A program made the position numbers and the translations under genes. The notes under the pieces were generated by a model that was not told the DNA's origin, ran no database searches, and worked only from the letters and a program-made list of their open reading frames with translations. Below are positions 17,464-26,436 of a stretch of DNA of 59,339 nt, piece after piece. The first letter of the stretch is position 1. Each line of letters starts with the position of its first letter. The stretch is from Acrocarpospora pleiomorpha (GTDB lineage Bacteria > Actinomycetota > Actinomycetes > Streptosporangiales > Streptosporangiaceae): contig NZ_BLAF01000015.1 of assembly GCF_009687885.1 (NCBI RefSeq), positions 127,974 through 187,312 of the forward strand. Direction: 5' to 3'.

Positions 17464-18965
17464 TGTTCGCCCACCTTGATCGGCTTGACCTTCCGCTTTC
17501 GCTCCCGCCGCCGAGGCCGCTCACTCTCGCGCCCGGCCTGGACGGCCCGCGCCAGCGCGCTGGGCGTGTCGTCCACCGTGGTCGTGCCACCAGGGAGATC
17601 GTCATCCGGCGCGGGAAGCACCGGAAGCGTGGCCTCGATCTTCGCCTCGCTCCGCTGTCCTTCGGCCGTCGCGCTCTCGGCGACCTCCGCTACGGCGGGG
17701 CGAACGGGATGGCTGGCGTCGCCTGCCCGGTGAGCGGCAGGCTGTGCCACCGGCTCGGCCACGGGTTCCGCGGCGGGCGCGATCGTGGCTTCGGCCATGG
17801 TGTCGGCCTTGGTCTCACGCTTGGAGTCGCGCTTGGTGTCGGCCTTGGCGTGGCGCTTGGTGTCGTGCTTGGTGTCGGCCTTGGCGTGGCGCTTGGCGTG
17901 GTGCTCGGTGTCGGCCTTGGCATCGACCTTGGCATCGGCCTTGGCATCGACCCTGGCCCTGGGCTCGACCGGGTGCTCGGCCGCGGCCGTTTCCTCCGTG
18001 GGCGTGAAGGCGTCGAACGACTCCATCTTCTCGAAGGTCGCCAGGCCCTCCTCGACCAGCGCCTCCACCTGGTCGACCGGCCGCGCCGGAGCCTGCGGCG
18101 CGAACCGCCTGCGCCGGGGATAGGTGTCCGACAACACCCGCAGAATCGACCCGCGGATCCGCGGCATCGGCTCGGTCGGCGCCTCGTGCCGCCGCCGCCC
18201 CTGCGGCTTGACCTGCTCGGCAGGTTCCGCGAGCCCTTCGGCCTGCACCAGGCAGGCGTTGCTGACCTCGTCCGGGGACTTCAACGGCAACGGCCACACC
18301 GGCGTGGTCGGCCATAACTTCTTGGTGATCAGACCCGAGGGTTGCGCCGCCGACGGCTCCTCAAAAGGGAGCGCCGACAGCACGCGCTGGCGTACACCGT
18401 GGGCGGGCTGCCGCCACGGCAACCGGGCCAGCACGTCCTCGATCGGGGCGACGCCGATGGCGTCGTAGATCTCGGCCACGTCCGGCGGAACGAACGGAGC
18501 CTCGCGGGCGGCCGTCACAGCGGTCGCGAGGGTCTGGCCGAAACGGTTCCTGGCGCTGGAGGTCAGCTCGGTGGCGGTGTCGACGGCCACGTCGAGCACC
18601 CAGGAGAGCTCGCTGACGTTCAGCCCGCAGACCGCGGACAGGAGTAGCACCTCGCGCTGGTGCGGCCGGATGTCCCGGAACACGCGCTCGATCAGCGCGG
18701 TCGCCGGGTCGGCCACCGAGTCGACGGCGGGCAGGGCGTAGCTGACGTCGCGACGGTAGATCTCGCGGCGGGCGAGCGCGTACAGGGCGGCACGCTGCGG
18801 CTCGCTGCCGGGAACGCTGGTGAGCACGGCCACCAGGGCGTCGGCGGCGGAGGCGGTTTCACCGAGCTGATCGTGACAGTACGCGAACAGCCCGGCGGCG
18901 TGACGCTCGTAGAGCTCGGCGATCAGATCGCTCCGGGAGCGATGACCGGTGAGCGGTTGTGTCAC
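17367..18965 (-). CDS. Sigma-70-like protein with charged repeat linker and C-terminal membrane anchor
   Basis: A protein of about 532 residues. The N-terminal 180 residues look like a degenerate ECF sigma: a region-2-like helix set (LIAELYERHAAGLFAYCHDQ) and a region-4-like segment (IRPHQREVLLLSAVCGLN...ELSWVLDVAVD). A long proline- and acid-rich middle follows. Then comes a Lys/Asp/Ala repeat tract (KADTKHDTKRHAKADTK-like, about residues 345-395) and one helix at the C-terminus (LIGFAICLAIALLVFFSV). Membrane tethering of a sigma-like domain suggests envelope-linked regulation. GTG 18965 has GAGG eight bases upstream; the frame is open to 19037. One rare TTA codon occurs. Function is not established. 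Confidence 0.75.
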   Translation of the reverse strand: MTQPLTGHRSRSDLIAELYERHAAGLFAYCHDQLGETASAADALVAVLTSVPGSEPQRAALYALARREIYRRDVSYALPAVDSVADPATALIERVFRDIRPHQREVLLLSAVCGLNVSELSWVLDVAVDTATELTSSARNRFGQTLATAVTAAREAPFVPPDVAEIYDAIGVAPIEDVLARLPWRQPAHGVRQRVLSALPFEEPSAAQPSGLITKKLWPTTPVWPLPLKSPDEVSNACLVQAEGLAEPAEQVKPQGRRRHEAPTEPMPRIRGSILRVLSDTYPRRRRFAPQAPARPVDQVEALVEEGLATFEKMESFDAFTPTEETAAAEHPVEPRARVDAKADAKVDAKADTEHHAKRHAKADTKHDTKRHAKADTKRDSKRETKADTMAEATIAPAAEPVAEPVAQPAAHRAGDASHPVRPAVAEVAESATAEGQRSEAKIEATLPVLPAPDDDLPGGTTTVDDTPSALARAVQAGRESERPRRRERKRKVKPIKVGEHHYDWLWELIGFAICLAIALLVFFSVPTLVTP

Positions 18966-19170
18966 GTCCGGTACCTCTGGGGTTCCTGTGGAGGGATCGT
19001 AAGAGCAATCATGCCAAGGTCGCGCCCTCCGGCGCACTATATAGCCGCCTTTTTGATTGGATATTTGGTGCGGCTTATCGATAGATCATTGCGAAGTTCC
19101 AATTAGGTCGCCCCAGGCGACAGAACAGACAGCCGCCTCGTAGGCTGGCTGGCGAGATCGACTGGAGGTG

Positions 19171-19267
19171 GCCAAGCCCGCCGAGCCGAAGGATCGGCCA
19201 TAAGCACAGCCGCCGATCTGGAGGATCGGCTCTATGCACAGCCCGCCGTGCCGGAGGCGCGGCCATA
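19171..19267 (+). repeat. Three imperfect 32-33 bp direct repeats before the osmoprotectant operon
   Basis: Units begin at 19171, 19203 and 19236, each reading roughly GCACAGCCCGCCG-N-CCGGAGG-N-CGGCCATA. The middle unit contains a perfect hairpin, GCCGATC (19212-19218) and GATCGGC (19224-19230). They end 13 bp before the GTG start of the transporter ATPase. The rest of the 315-bp gap (18966-19280) is comparatively AT-rich near 19036-19105 and should hold the promoters of the two divergent genes. Confidence 0.75.
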
Positions 19268-19280
19268 GCGAGGGTCACGA

Positions 19281-20288
19281 GTGATCAAATTTGACGGCGT
19301 CACCAAGCGCTACGCGGACGGGACCGTGGCTGTGGACAACCTCAGCCTGGAGGCGGCGAGCGGGACGATCACCGTCTTCGTGGGGCCTTCCGGCTGTGGC
19401 AAGACCACCTCGCTGCGCATGATCAATCGAATGATCGACGCCACCACGGGCCGGATCACGCTGGACGGCCAGGACGTCAAGGCCATCGAACCGGCCACCC
19501 TCCGCCGCGGCATCGGCTACGTCATCCAGCAGGCCGGGCTCTTCCCGCACCGCACGATCGTGGACAACATCGCCACCGTGCCGTACCTGCTGGGCTGGGA
19601 CCGGAAGAAGGCCCGGGCGCGGGCTATGGACCTGCTCGAACGGGTGGGCCTGGACCCGAAGCTGGCCAAGCGGTATCCGTTCCAGCTGTCCGGCGGGCAG
19701 CAGCAGCGGGTCGGCGTGGCCCGGGCGCTGGCCGCCGATCCGCCGGTGCTGCTCATGGACGAGCCGTTCAGCGCGGTCGACCCGATCGTCCGGACGAGCC
19801 TGCAGGAGGAGCTGCTGCGGCTGCAGTCCGAATTGCACAAGACCATCGTGTTCGTCACCCACGACATCGACGAGGCGGTCAAGCTGGGAGACACGGTCGC
19901 GGTCTTCCGGGTCGGCGGACATCTGGCCCAGATCAGCGATCCGGCCACGCTGCTGAGCAAGCCCGCCGACGACTTCGTGCGCGAGTTCCTCGGCCGCGAC
20001 CGCGGCATCCGCCGCCTGTCGTTCGTCCCGGCCGCGGACGTGCCGCTGAGCCCGCCGCCTGACACTCTCGTGGTCAACGACGGCAAGCCGGTGGGATGGG
20101 AGTCCGACGGGGAGATGCGGCCGTACGGGAGCTTCAATCCGGCGACGGACTCGCTGCGGGCCGCGCTGGACGCGGCGCTGCTGTCGGTGAACGGCGTGGC
20201 GGTGGCCGTGGACGGCGACGGCAAGGTGCTCGGCGTGGTCGCCAGGGAGGCGCTGGATGCCGCCGTGTCGGGAGTGGCCCGTGGATGA
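19281..20288 (+). CDS. opuCA: Osmoprotectant (glycine betaine/choline-type) ABC transporter ATP-binding protein
   Basis: A 335-residue ATPase of the OpuCA/ProV family. Walker A is GPSGCGKTT near residue 35, the Q loop is YVIQQAGLFPH, the signature is LSGGQQQRVGVARAL near 137, Walker B is VLLMDEPFSAVDP near 157 and the switch His is in FVTHDIDEA. A shortened C-terminal CBS-like part (GVAVAVDGDGKVLGVV) is typical of OpuCA and may sense ionic strength. It is the first gene of a four-gene operon with two permeases and a binding lipoprotein, importing compatible solutes from outside the cell. Confidence 0.9.
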   Translation: MIKFDGVTKRYADGTVAVDNLSLEAASGTITVFVGPSGCGKTTSLRMINRMIDATTGRITLDGQDVKAIEPATLRRGIGYVIQQAGLFPHRTIVDNIATVPYLLGWDRKKARARAMDLLERVGLDPKLAKRYPFQLSGGQQQRVGVARALAADPPVLLMDEPFSAVDPIVRTSLQEELLRLQSELHKTIVFVTHDIDEAVKLGDTVAVFRVGGHLAQISDPATLLSKPADDFVREFLGRDRGIRRLSFVPAADVPLSPPPDTLVVNDGKPVGWESDGEMRPYGSFNPATDSLRAALDAALLSVNGVAVAVDGDGKVLGVVAREALDAAVSGVARG

Positions 20289-20952
20289 GCCGCTCATCCG
20301 GTGGGATTGGATCGCCAGGAACTGGGACAACGGCAGCCCGCTCGCGATCAGGACCCTGCTGGAGAACCACATTGTCATGGCCTTCGTACCGGTCGTCTTC
20401 GGGCTGATCCTGGCGATTCCGCTCGGCCTGGCCTGCGCCCGCTGGCGGCTGCTCTACCAGCCCACCACCGCCCTGATGAACATCGTGTACGCCATGCCCT
20501 CGCTCGCTCTGTTCTCCATCCTGCTGTCGGTGACCGGGCTCACCCAGACCACCGTGATCATCCCGCTGACGCTGTTCTCGCTGGCCGTGCTGATCCCGTC
20601 CGTGGTGGACGGGATGACCTCGGTCCCCGATCACGTGCGGCAGTCGGCCACGGCGATGGGCTTCCGGCCGCTGCGGCGGCTGGTCCTGGTCGAGCTGCCG
20701 ATCGCCACGCCGGTGGTGCTGGCCGGCACGCGGGTGGCCACCGTGGCCAGCATCAGCCTGGTCAGCGTGGGCGCGCTGATCGGTCAGGGCGGCCTGGGCG
20801 CGCTCTTCACCGACGGCTGGCAGCGGCAGTTCTCCACGCCGATCATCGTGGGCATCGCCCTGATCGTCCTGCTGGCCGTCGCCGCCGACCTGGTGCTGAT
20901 AGCGCTGCAACGGCTGCTGACGCCGTGGTCGCGGGCCAGGAGGTCGGCGTGA
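20281..20952 (+). CDS. opuCB: Osmoprotectant ABC transporter permease (first)
   Basis: A 223-residue inner-membrane permease with about five to six helices (VMAFVPVVFGLILAIPLGLAC, LALFSILLSVTGL and others). It carries a BPD_transp_1-type coupling loop (AMGFRPLRRLVLVELPIATPV). It belongs to the OpuCB/OpuCD class, whose permeases are about 210-220 residues. The GTG start at 20281 overlaps the ATPase stop by 8 bp; the open frame begins slightly earlier, inside the ATPase gene. Its partner is the second permease, with which it overlaps by 4 bp. Confidence 0.88.
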   Translation: MDEPLIRWDWIARNWDNGSPLAIRTLLENHIVMAFVPVVFGLILAIPLGLACARWRLLYQPTTALMNIVYAMPSLALFSILLSVTGLTQTTVIIPLTLFSLAVLIPSVVDGMTSVPDHVRQSATAMGFRPLRRLVLVELPIATPVVLAGTRVATVASISLVSVGALIGQGGLGALFTDGWQRQFSTPIIVGIALIVLLAVAADLVLIALQRLLTPWSRARRSA

Positions 20953-21611
20953 ACTGGCTGATCGACTTCTTCGGGGAGCCGGCCAACTGGTCGGGTCCCG
21001 ACGGCATTCCCACCCGGCTGCTCCAGCACGTCGAGTTCTCCCTGCTCGCGTTCGCGATCGCCGCGCTCATCGCGCTGCCGCTCGGGCTGTGGGTCGGCCA
21101 CACCGGGCGCGGCGCCGTGCTCGTGGTGCTGTCGGCCAACGCCGCCAGGGCGCTGCCGACGCTGGGCCTGCTGGTGCTGGTCGTGCTGCTGATCGGGGTG
21201 GGCACGATCTGGCCGGTGCTGATCCCGCTGATCGCGCTGGCGGTCCCGCCGATCCTGGTCAACACCTACGAGGGCATCAGGAACGCGGACGCGGATCTGC
21301 GCGACGCCGCCTACGGCATGGGGCTGCGCGGGCGGCAGGTGCTGTTCAGCGCGCTGGTCCCGGTCGCGCTGCCGCTGATCCTGCTGGGGCTGCGGCTGGC
21401 CGCGATCCAGGTGGTGGCCACGGCCACCGTCGCCGCGTACGTCGGGCTTGGCGGTCTGGGCCGCTACATCATCGACGGTCTGGCCACCAAGGACTATCCC
21501 AGTGTCTTCGGCGGAGCGGTGCTGGTCGTGCTGCTGGCGCTGGCCGTGCAGTTCGGCTTCGCGCTGCTCAACCGGGTGGTCGTCTCGCCGGGGGTGCGCC
21601 AGGTCCGCTAA
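20949..21611 (+). CDS. opuCD: Osmoprotectant ABC transporter permease (second)
   Basis: A 220-residue permease of the same class. Helices include FSLLAFAIAALIALPLGLWVG, LGLLVLVVLLIGVGTIWPVL and LPLILLGLRLAAIQVVATATV. The coupling loop is YGMGLRGRQVLFSALVPVALP. The GTG at 20949 gives a GTGA overlap with the first permease. The two permeases form the heterodimeric pore served by the ATPase and by the lipoprotein encoded 39 bp downstream. A longer in-frame opening back to 20301 is shadow of the first permease. Confidence 0.88.
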   Translation: MNWLIDFFGEPANWSGPDGIPTRLLQHVEFSLLAFAIAALIALPLGLWVGHTGRGAVLVVLSANAARALPTLGLLVLVVLLIGVGTIWPVLIPLIALAVPPILVNTYEGIRNADADLRDAAYGMGLRGRQVLFSALVPVALPLILLGLRLAAIQVVATATVAAYVGLGGLGRYIIDGLATKDYPSVFGGAVLVVLLALAVQFGFALLNRVVVSPGVRQVR

Positions 21612-21650
21612 TCTCACCTATACCCCCCGAATTTGAAGGGATATTTTCCG

Positions 21651-22562
21651 ATGAAACGCCTCATACTCACCGCGGTTGCCGCGGTGTTGACTCTGTCCGC
21701 GTGCGGGGGCGGATCCGATCCGCTCAGTCAGGCCACTCCCTCCGCCGCCGCACCGGCCAGTTCGGGGGGAACCGCCGCCAGCGTCACCGTCGGCTCCTTC
21801 GACTTCCCGGAGAGCGTGCTGCTCGCCTCGATCTACGCCCAGGCCCTGCAGGCCAAGGGCGTGACGGTCACGGAGAAGCCCAACATCGGCAGCCGCGAGA
21901 TCGTCTACGACCAGATCAAGAGCGGCGGCCTGACCATCCTGCCGGAGTACATCGGCTCCCTGCTGGCCTTCGTTGACTCCAGCGCCACCGCCAAGAGCAC
22001 CACGGACGTGGTGACCGCCCTGGGCACCGCCCTCCCGCCCGAGCTGCAGGTCCTCGCCCCGTCGGCGGCGCAGGACAACAACTCGCTGACGGTCAGCAAG
22101 GAGATCGCCACCAAGGACAACCTGAAGACGATCGAGGACCTGGCCAAGGTCTCCAAGGACTACATCGTGGGTGGCCCGCCGGAGTTCAAGGACCGCCAGG
22201 AGGCGAACTTCAAGACCGTCTACGGCCTGGAGTTCAAGGAGTGGAAGCCGACCGGCGCCACCACCGCCGACGCCATCAAGAGCGGCACCATCCAGGTCGG
22301 CAACGTCTTCACCACCGACCCCAAGATCATCCTCAACGACCTGGTCTCCCTCGAGGACAACAAGAGCGCGTTCGCGGCCGAGAACGTCACCCCGCTCGTC
22401 TTCAAGGCCGGCGTGGACGACACCGTGAAGTCCACCCTGGACGCGATCTCGGCCAAGCTCACCACGCAGGGCCTGCTCGACATGATGAAGAAGATCGCCG
22501 TCGACAAGGACGACCCGCCCGTGGTCGCCAAGGACTGGCTGACCGCGAACGGTCTGCTGTAG
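21651..22562 (+). CDS. opuCC: Osmoprotectant-binding lipoprotein
   Basis: A 303-residue substrate-binding lipoprotein. The signal peptide ends in the lipobox LSAC (Cys about 17). The mature part follows the OpuAC/ProX fold: VTVGSFDFPESVLLASIYA at the start, then EKPNIGSREIVYDQIKSGGLTILPEYIGSLL, typical of glycine betaine/carnitine/choline-binding proteins. The ATG at 21651 is chosen because GAAGGG lies ten bases upstream; a TTG at 21633 only extends the frame. It delivers a quaternary-amine solute to the two permeases upstream. Confidence 0.9.
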   Translation: MKRLILTAVAAVLTLSACGGGSDPLSQATPSAAAPASSGGTAASVTVGSFDFPESVLLASIYAQALQAKGVTVTEKPNIGSREIVYDQIKSGGLTILPEYIGSLLAFVDSSATAKSTTDVVTALGTALPPELQVLAPSAAQDNNSLTVSKEIATKDNLKTIEDLAKVSKDYIVGGPPEFKDRQEANFKTVYGLEFKEWKPTGATTADAIKSGTIQVGNVFTTDPKIILNDLVSLEDNKSAFAAENVTPLVFKAGVDDTVKSTLDAISAKLTTQGLLDMMKKIAVDKDDPPVVAKDWLTANGLL

Positions 22563-22583
22563 CAATTGGAAAGTTGTGATCTG

Positions 22584-22621
22584 GACAGCCGCAACGGTGA
22601 GTCGCTAGGTCTGCGGCTGTC
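22584..22621 (+). terminator. Hairpin terminator after the osmoprotectant operon
   Basis: GACAGCCGCA (22584-22593) pairs perfectly with TGCGGCTGTC (22612-22621) across an 18-base loop, 21 bases after the last stop codon. There is no T-run, as is usual in high-GC actinobacteria. Confidence 0.6.
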
Positions 22622-22666
22622 TAGCCACCTGGAACCCTGGCCCCCACGTGGGGCTAGGGTTTTCCG

Positions 22667-23146
22667 GTGAGCGAGTTCACCGAGGCGATGGCGCAGCTGG
22701 CCGGGGGAGTGGCCGTGGTCACGGTCCGGGACGGCCGCGACGACGTCGGCAACACGGTCAGCACCCTGCTCTCGGTCTCCGCCGAACCCCCCTTGATCCT
22801 GGTCAGCCTGACCTCCTCCAGCTACCTGGCCGAACTCCTGCTCCGCCAGGACCGCTGGGCGGCCAGCCTGCTCGCCGACGGCCAGCAGGCCATCGCCTCC
22901 CGCTTCGCCACCCCCGGCCGCCCCGGCGCCCGCCTACTCCTCGCCGGCACCCCGCACCACCGGGGCCCCGTCTCCGAGGCGCTCCTCATCGACGACGGCG
23001 TCGCCGCCCTCGAAGCCGAGACCACCCGCGTCGTCCCCGCCGGCGACCACACCCTCTTCCTCGCCACCGTCCTGTCCGTCGACTACGTCGACGCCGTCAG
23101 GTCCCCCTTGGTACGCCTCCGCTCCCGTTACCGCCCCGTCGGCTAA
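22667..23146 (+). CDS. Flavin reductase-like FMN-binding protein
   Basis: A 159-residue split-barrel flavin reductase-domain protein (MAQLAGGVAVVTVRDG, NTVSTLLSVSAEPPLILVSL, SYLAELLLRQDRWAASLLA). Family members use NAD(P)H to reduce FMN for monooxygenases, or bind flavin as a cofactor. No monooxygenase gene lies next to it, so its partner is unknown. The GTG start lacks a clear ribosome site. Its 3' part is overlapped for 213 bp by the convergent membrane-protein frame, which has no stop until 22934. Confidence 0.85.
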   Translation: MSEFTEAMAQLAGGVAVVTVRDGRDDVGNTVSTLLSVSAEPPLILVSLTSSSYLAELLLRQDRWAASLLADGQQAIASRFATPGRPGARLLLAGTPHHRGPVSEALLIDDGVAALEAETTRVVPAGDHTLFLATVLSVDYVDAVRSPLVRLRSRYRPVG

Positions 23147-23950
23147 CTGATGCGCCGACCGTACGGCCCAGAGCGGAGCGAAAACATTCGTGTCGGACAG
23201 CACGCCCAGCAGTTGGACGGCCAGACCCGACGCGATCACCTGCTGGTAGAGGACGTCAGGACCGAACAGCACCAGCGGCTGGAGATTGGCCGCGACCAGC
23301 GACAACCAGCCGGGCCACAGCGCGCTCCCGGTCCAGCGGCCGTCCCTGTGCTGGGCGATCAAGATCATGATCAGCCAGACCGCGGGCCCGAGGTAGGCGG
23401 CGTCCCCGAGCATCGCGAGCTCTACCAGCGAGAGGCTGCTGAACCAGAACGACAGGAACAACGTGGCCTTGCTCACGACTCCGATCGTCCCGAAGATCGT
23501 CGCGATCCAGCGGAGCACCGCGGATGTGCGCGTGAGCACGCGGTGGAAGAGGACCACGACGACCGCGGTCACGATGATCTCTAATATGAAGCCGATGATC
23601 GACAGTGGCGTGTCATTCACGATGATGAACGCCAGCTGTATCCCGGCCAGCCAGTAGAGCGCGCGGCGCAGGCCGTCGGCGCCTCCGCTGAGGAACGGCG
23701 TGGAAAGCTTCGGCACGGTCTTGGCCGGGCCACGCGCGACCTGCCAGAGCGCCCAGACGATCAGCAGGCCCGCCCCAGCGTCCCAGCTGAAGCTGACGAG
23801 AGCCGAGTCGAGGGGGTCTACGTCAATTGTCCACGCGGGGGTCTCGTGCCAGGTGACGTAGTCGCGGGCCAAGATCGTGACCTTCAGCGCGAAGTAGCCA
23901 CCGGCGAGGAGCAGGCCGAGGACCGCGTAACGGTATTTGGTCACGGACAT
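22934..23950 (-). CDS. Polytopic membrane protein of unknown function
   Basis: The first 270 residues of this 338-residue frame hold about seven hydrophobic helices (YAVLGLLLAGGYFALKV, AGLLIVWALWQVA, LSIIGFILEIIVTAVVVVLF, PAVWLIMILIA and others). I recognise no family. The last 70 residues are Gly/Glu/Asp-rich and lie antisense to the flavin-reductase gene, so the true protein may have lost an earlier stop. ATG 23950 is only two bases from AGGAGG; GTG 23944 has better spacing. The frame also runs on upstream across glgB, which is clearly shadow. Confidence 0.65.
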   Translation of the reverse strand: MSVTKYRYAVLGLLLAGGYFALKVTILARDYVTWHETPAWTIDVDPLDSALVSFSWDAGAGLLIVWALWQVARGPAKTVPKLSTPFLSGGADGLRRALYWLAGIQLAFIIVNDTPLSIIGFILEIIVTAVVVVLFHRVLTRTSAVLRWIATIFGTIGVVSKATLFLSFWFSSLSLVELAMLGDAAYLGPAVWLIMILIAQHRDGRWTGSALWPGWLSLVAANLQPLVLFGPDVLYQQVIASGLAVQLLGVLSDTNVFAPLWAVRSAHQLADGAVTGAEAYQGGPDGVDVVDGQDGGEEEGVVAGGDDAGGLGFEGGDAVVDEERLGDGAPVVRGAGEE

Positions 23951-24106
23951 GTCCTCCTGAATGGTCAAATGTCGGCCACTGTAGCCGGGTTCACGTAGGC
24001 GTTCCGGTGTGGTGAAAAGAATCTTTCGGGCGCGGGGGGTGGGTGTGGGAGAGGTTCTGGGGCAGGGTAGGGAAGCGGCGGCGGGTAAGGCGAGGAGTGA
24101 GGCAGC

Positions 24107-26278
24107 GTGGACGACCAGACGCGTAGGGACTTGGACCGGCTGGCCGGAGGGGCGCACCATGATCCGCATGCGATCCTGGGCGGGCATCTGACGGCGGACG
24201 GGGTCGTCATTCGGGTGTTGCGGCCGTTCGCGGAGAAGGTCGAGGCGCTGGTCGACGGGGTCGCGTATGCGCTGCGGCATGTGGCGTTCGGGGTGTTCGA
24301 GGTGGTTTTGCCGGGGCTGGATAAGATTCCGGCGTACCGGATCAGGGTGGGGTATTCGGGCGAGGAGCCGTACGAGGCGGGGGATCCGTACCGGCATTGG
24401 CCCACGCTGGGGGAAGTGGACCTGCACCTGATCGGGGAGGGGCGGCACGAGCGGCTCTGGGAGGTGCTCGGGGCGCGGGTGCTCGACCACGACGGCGAGG
24501 TGGGTACGGCTTTCGCGGTCTGGGCCCCCAACGCGCTGGGCCTGCGGGTCATCGGCGAGTTCAACCACTGGAACGGCGGAGGCCACCCGATGCGGTCGCT
24601 GGGCCGGTCGGGAGTCTGGGAGCTGTTCATCCCGGGAGTCGAGGCGGGCTCGCGGTACAAGTTCGAGATCCTCGGCGTGGACGGGGTGTGGCGGAGCAAG
24701 GCCGACCCGATGGCGCGGCGCACCGAGGTCCCCCCGCAGACCGCCTCCGTGGTCGACAAATCTGAATATGTCTGGAACGACGAGGAGTGGCTGGCCGATC
24801 GTTCGGCGCGGGACGCGCTGGCCGCGCCGATGAGCACCTACGAGGTGCATCTCGGGTCGTGGCGGCCGGGGCTCTCCTATCGGGAACTGGCCGAACAACT
24901 CACCGCGTACGTCGTGGACATGGGGTTCACCCACGTCGAGTTCCTGCCCGTCGCCGAGCACCCGTTCGGCGGCTCCTGGGGCTACCAGGTGACCTCCTAC
25001 TACGCGCCGACGTCCAGGTTCGGCGGCCCTGACGACTTCCGGTTCCTCGTCGACACCCTGCACCAGGCCGGGATCGGCGTGATCGTCGACTGGGTGCCCG
25101 CGCACTTCCCGATGGACGACTGGGCGCTGGCCCGCTTCGACGGCACCCCGCTCTACGAGCACGCCGACCCCGAACGCGGCGAGCACCCCGACTGGGGCAC
25201 CTACGTCTTCGACTTCGGCCGTCGCGAGGTGCGCAACTTCCTGGTCGCCAACGCGGTCTACTGGCTGCGCGAGTTCCATGTCGACGGGCTGCGGGTGGAC
25301 GCGGTGGCCTCGATGCTCTACCTGGACTACTCGCGCCGGGACGGCGAGTGGACGCCCAACATCTACGGCGGCAGGGAGAACCTGGACGCGATCGAGTTCC
25401 TCAAGGAGATGAACACGCTCGCCTACCGGGAGGCCCCCGGGATCGTGACGATCGCGGAGGAGTCCACCGCCTGGCCCGGGGTGTCGCGGCCGGTGCACCT
25501 GGGCGGGCTCGGGTTCGGCTTCAAATGGAACATGGGGTGGATGCACGACGCCCTCGCGTACATGAAGCACGAGCCGGTGTTCCGGCAGTATCACCATCAC
25601 CAGCTGACGTTCTCCTTGATGTACGCCTACTCGGAGAATTTCGTGCTGCCGCTCTCGCACGACGAGGTGGTGCATCTGAAGGGTTCGCTGCTGGCCAAAA
25701 TGCCCGGCGACGAATGGCAGCGCTTCGCGAACCTGCGCGCGCTCTACGCGTTCATGTGGGCGCATCCGGGCAAGCAGCTGCTGTTCATGGGCGGCGAGTT
25801 CGGCCAGGGCTCGGAATGGTCGGAGTCGAAGGGGCTCGACTGGTGGGTCCTGGATTTCGACTTCCATCAGGGCGTGCAACGCCTGGTCAAGGACATGAAC
25901 GGGGTGTACGCGTCGACGCCCGCCCTCTTCTCGCAGGATTTCACCCCCGACGGATTCCGCTGGATCGACGCCGACGACGCGCCGGGGAACGTCTTCTCCT
26001 TCCTCAGGTACGGCTCCGACGGCTCGGTTCTGGCCTGTGTGACCAACTTCTCCGGCGGGCCGCACGAGGATTACCACCTCGGGCTGCCGCGGGAAGGGCG
26101 CTGGGAGGAGGTGCTCAACACCGACGCGTACGAATACGCCGGCAGCGGCATCGGCAACCTCGGTGAGATCATCGCCACCGACGTCCCTCATCACGGTTTG
26201 CCCTGCTCCACCCACCTCCGGGTACCCCCCTTGGGCGCCGTCTGGCTCCTCCACAAATCGGAAATTTCCGACATCTAA
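24107..26278 (+). CDS. glgB: 1,4-alpha-glucan branching enzyme
   Basis: A 723-residue GH13_9 enzyme that forms alpha-1,6 branches in glycogen or related alpha-glucan. It has an N-terminal CBM48-like part ([31 protein letters not shown]). The catalytic barrel carries the nucleophile Asp in [16 protein letters not shown], the acid Glu in [10 protein letters not shown] and the third acid in [14 protein letters not shown]; an all-beta C-terminal domain follows. GAGGAGTGAGG precedes the GTG. In GlgE-pathway actinobacteria glgB normally follows mak/treS. Here those genes lie about 25 kb away in the opposite orientation. Confidence 0.95.
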   Translation: MDDQTRRDLDRLAGGAHHDPHAILGGHLTADGVVIRVLRPFAEKVEALVDGVAYALRHVAFGVFEVVLPGLDKIPAYRIRVGYSGEEPYEAGDPYRHWPTLGEVDLHLIGEGRHERLWEVLGARVLDHDGEVGTAFAVWAPNALGLRVIGEFNHWNGGGHPMRSLGRSGVWELFIPGVEAGSRYKFEILGVDGVWRSKADPMARRTEVPPQTASVVDKSEYVWNDEEWLADRSARDALAAPMSTYEVHLGSWRPGLSYRELAEQLTAYVVDMGFTHVEFLPVAEHPFGGSWGYQVTSYYAPTSRFGGPDDFRFLVDTLHQAGIGVIVDWVPAHFPMDDWALARFDGTPLYEHADPERGEHPDWGTYVFDFGRREVRNFLVANAVYWLREFHVDGLRVDAVASMLYLDYSRRDGEWTPNIYGGRENLDAIEFLKEMNTLAYREAPGIVTIAEESTAWPGVSRPVHLGGLGFGFKWNMGWMHDALAYMKHEPVFRQYHHHQLTFSLMYAYSENFVLPLSHDEVVHLKGSLLAKMPGDEWQRFANLRALYAFMWAHPGKQLLFMGGEFGQGSEWSESKGLDWWVLDFDFHQGVQRLVKDMNGVYASTPALFSQDFTPDGFRWIDADDAPGNVFSFLRYGSDGSVLACVTNFSGGPHEDYHLGLPREGRWEEVLNTDAYEYAGSGIGNLGEIIATDVPHHGLPCSTHLRVPPLGAVWLLHKSEISDI

Positions 26279-26394
26279 TTAAATGGGCGAAATGAATGGC
26301 CTTGGGATTTATTAACGTGCATTAGGGTTCGACTGCACTCTTTCGTGGCGATGTCTGGATTGGAAGTGTCTCGGCGGTAATGGCGTCGAGATAC

Positions 26395-26410
26395 GAAATT
26401 CCGGAATTTC
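26395..26410. promoter_or_regulatory. Perfect 16-bp palindrome before a secreted-protein gene
   Basis: GAAATTCCGGAATTTC is a perfect AT-rich palindrome in the 158-bp gap after glgB, 27 bp before the next ATG. The gap is unusually AT-rich for this genome. It may be an operator; the cognate factor is unknown. Confidence 0.5.
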
Positions 26411-26436
26411 TTCCCACATAAGAGGAGTGCTACCTC

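Noticed and set aside
17690..18315. Repetitive open frames on both strands across the lysine/aspartate-rich linker
   Set aside because: They are shadows of the repeat tract in the sigma-like gene, with Pro/Arg/Trp-rich translations and no start signals.
22934..26254. A 1106-codon open frame on the minus strand through glgB
   Set aside because: Only the 270-codon membrane-protein part is credible. The rest is antisense to the catalytic domains of glgB, rich in Arg, Gly and His, with no start site: a typical high-GC shadow frame.
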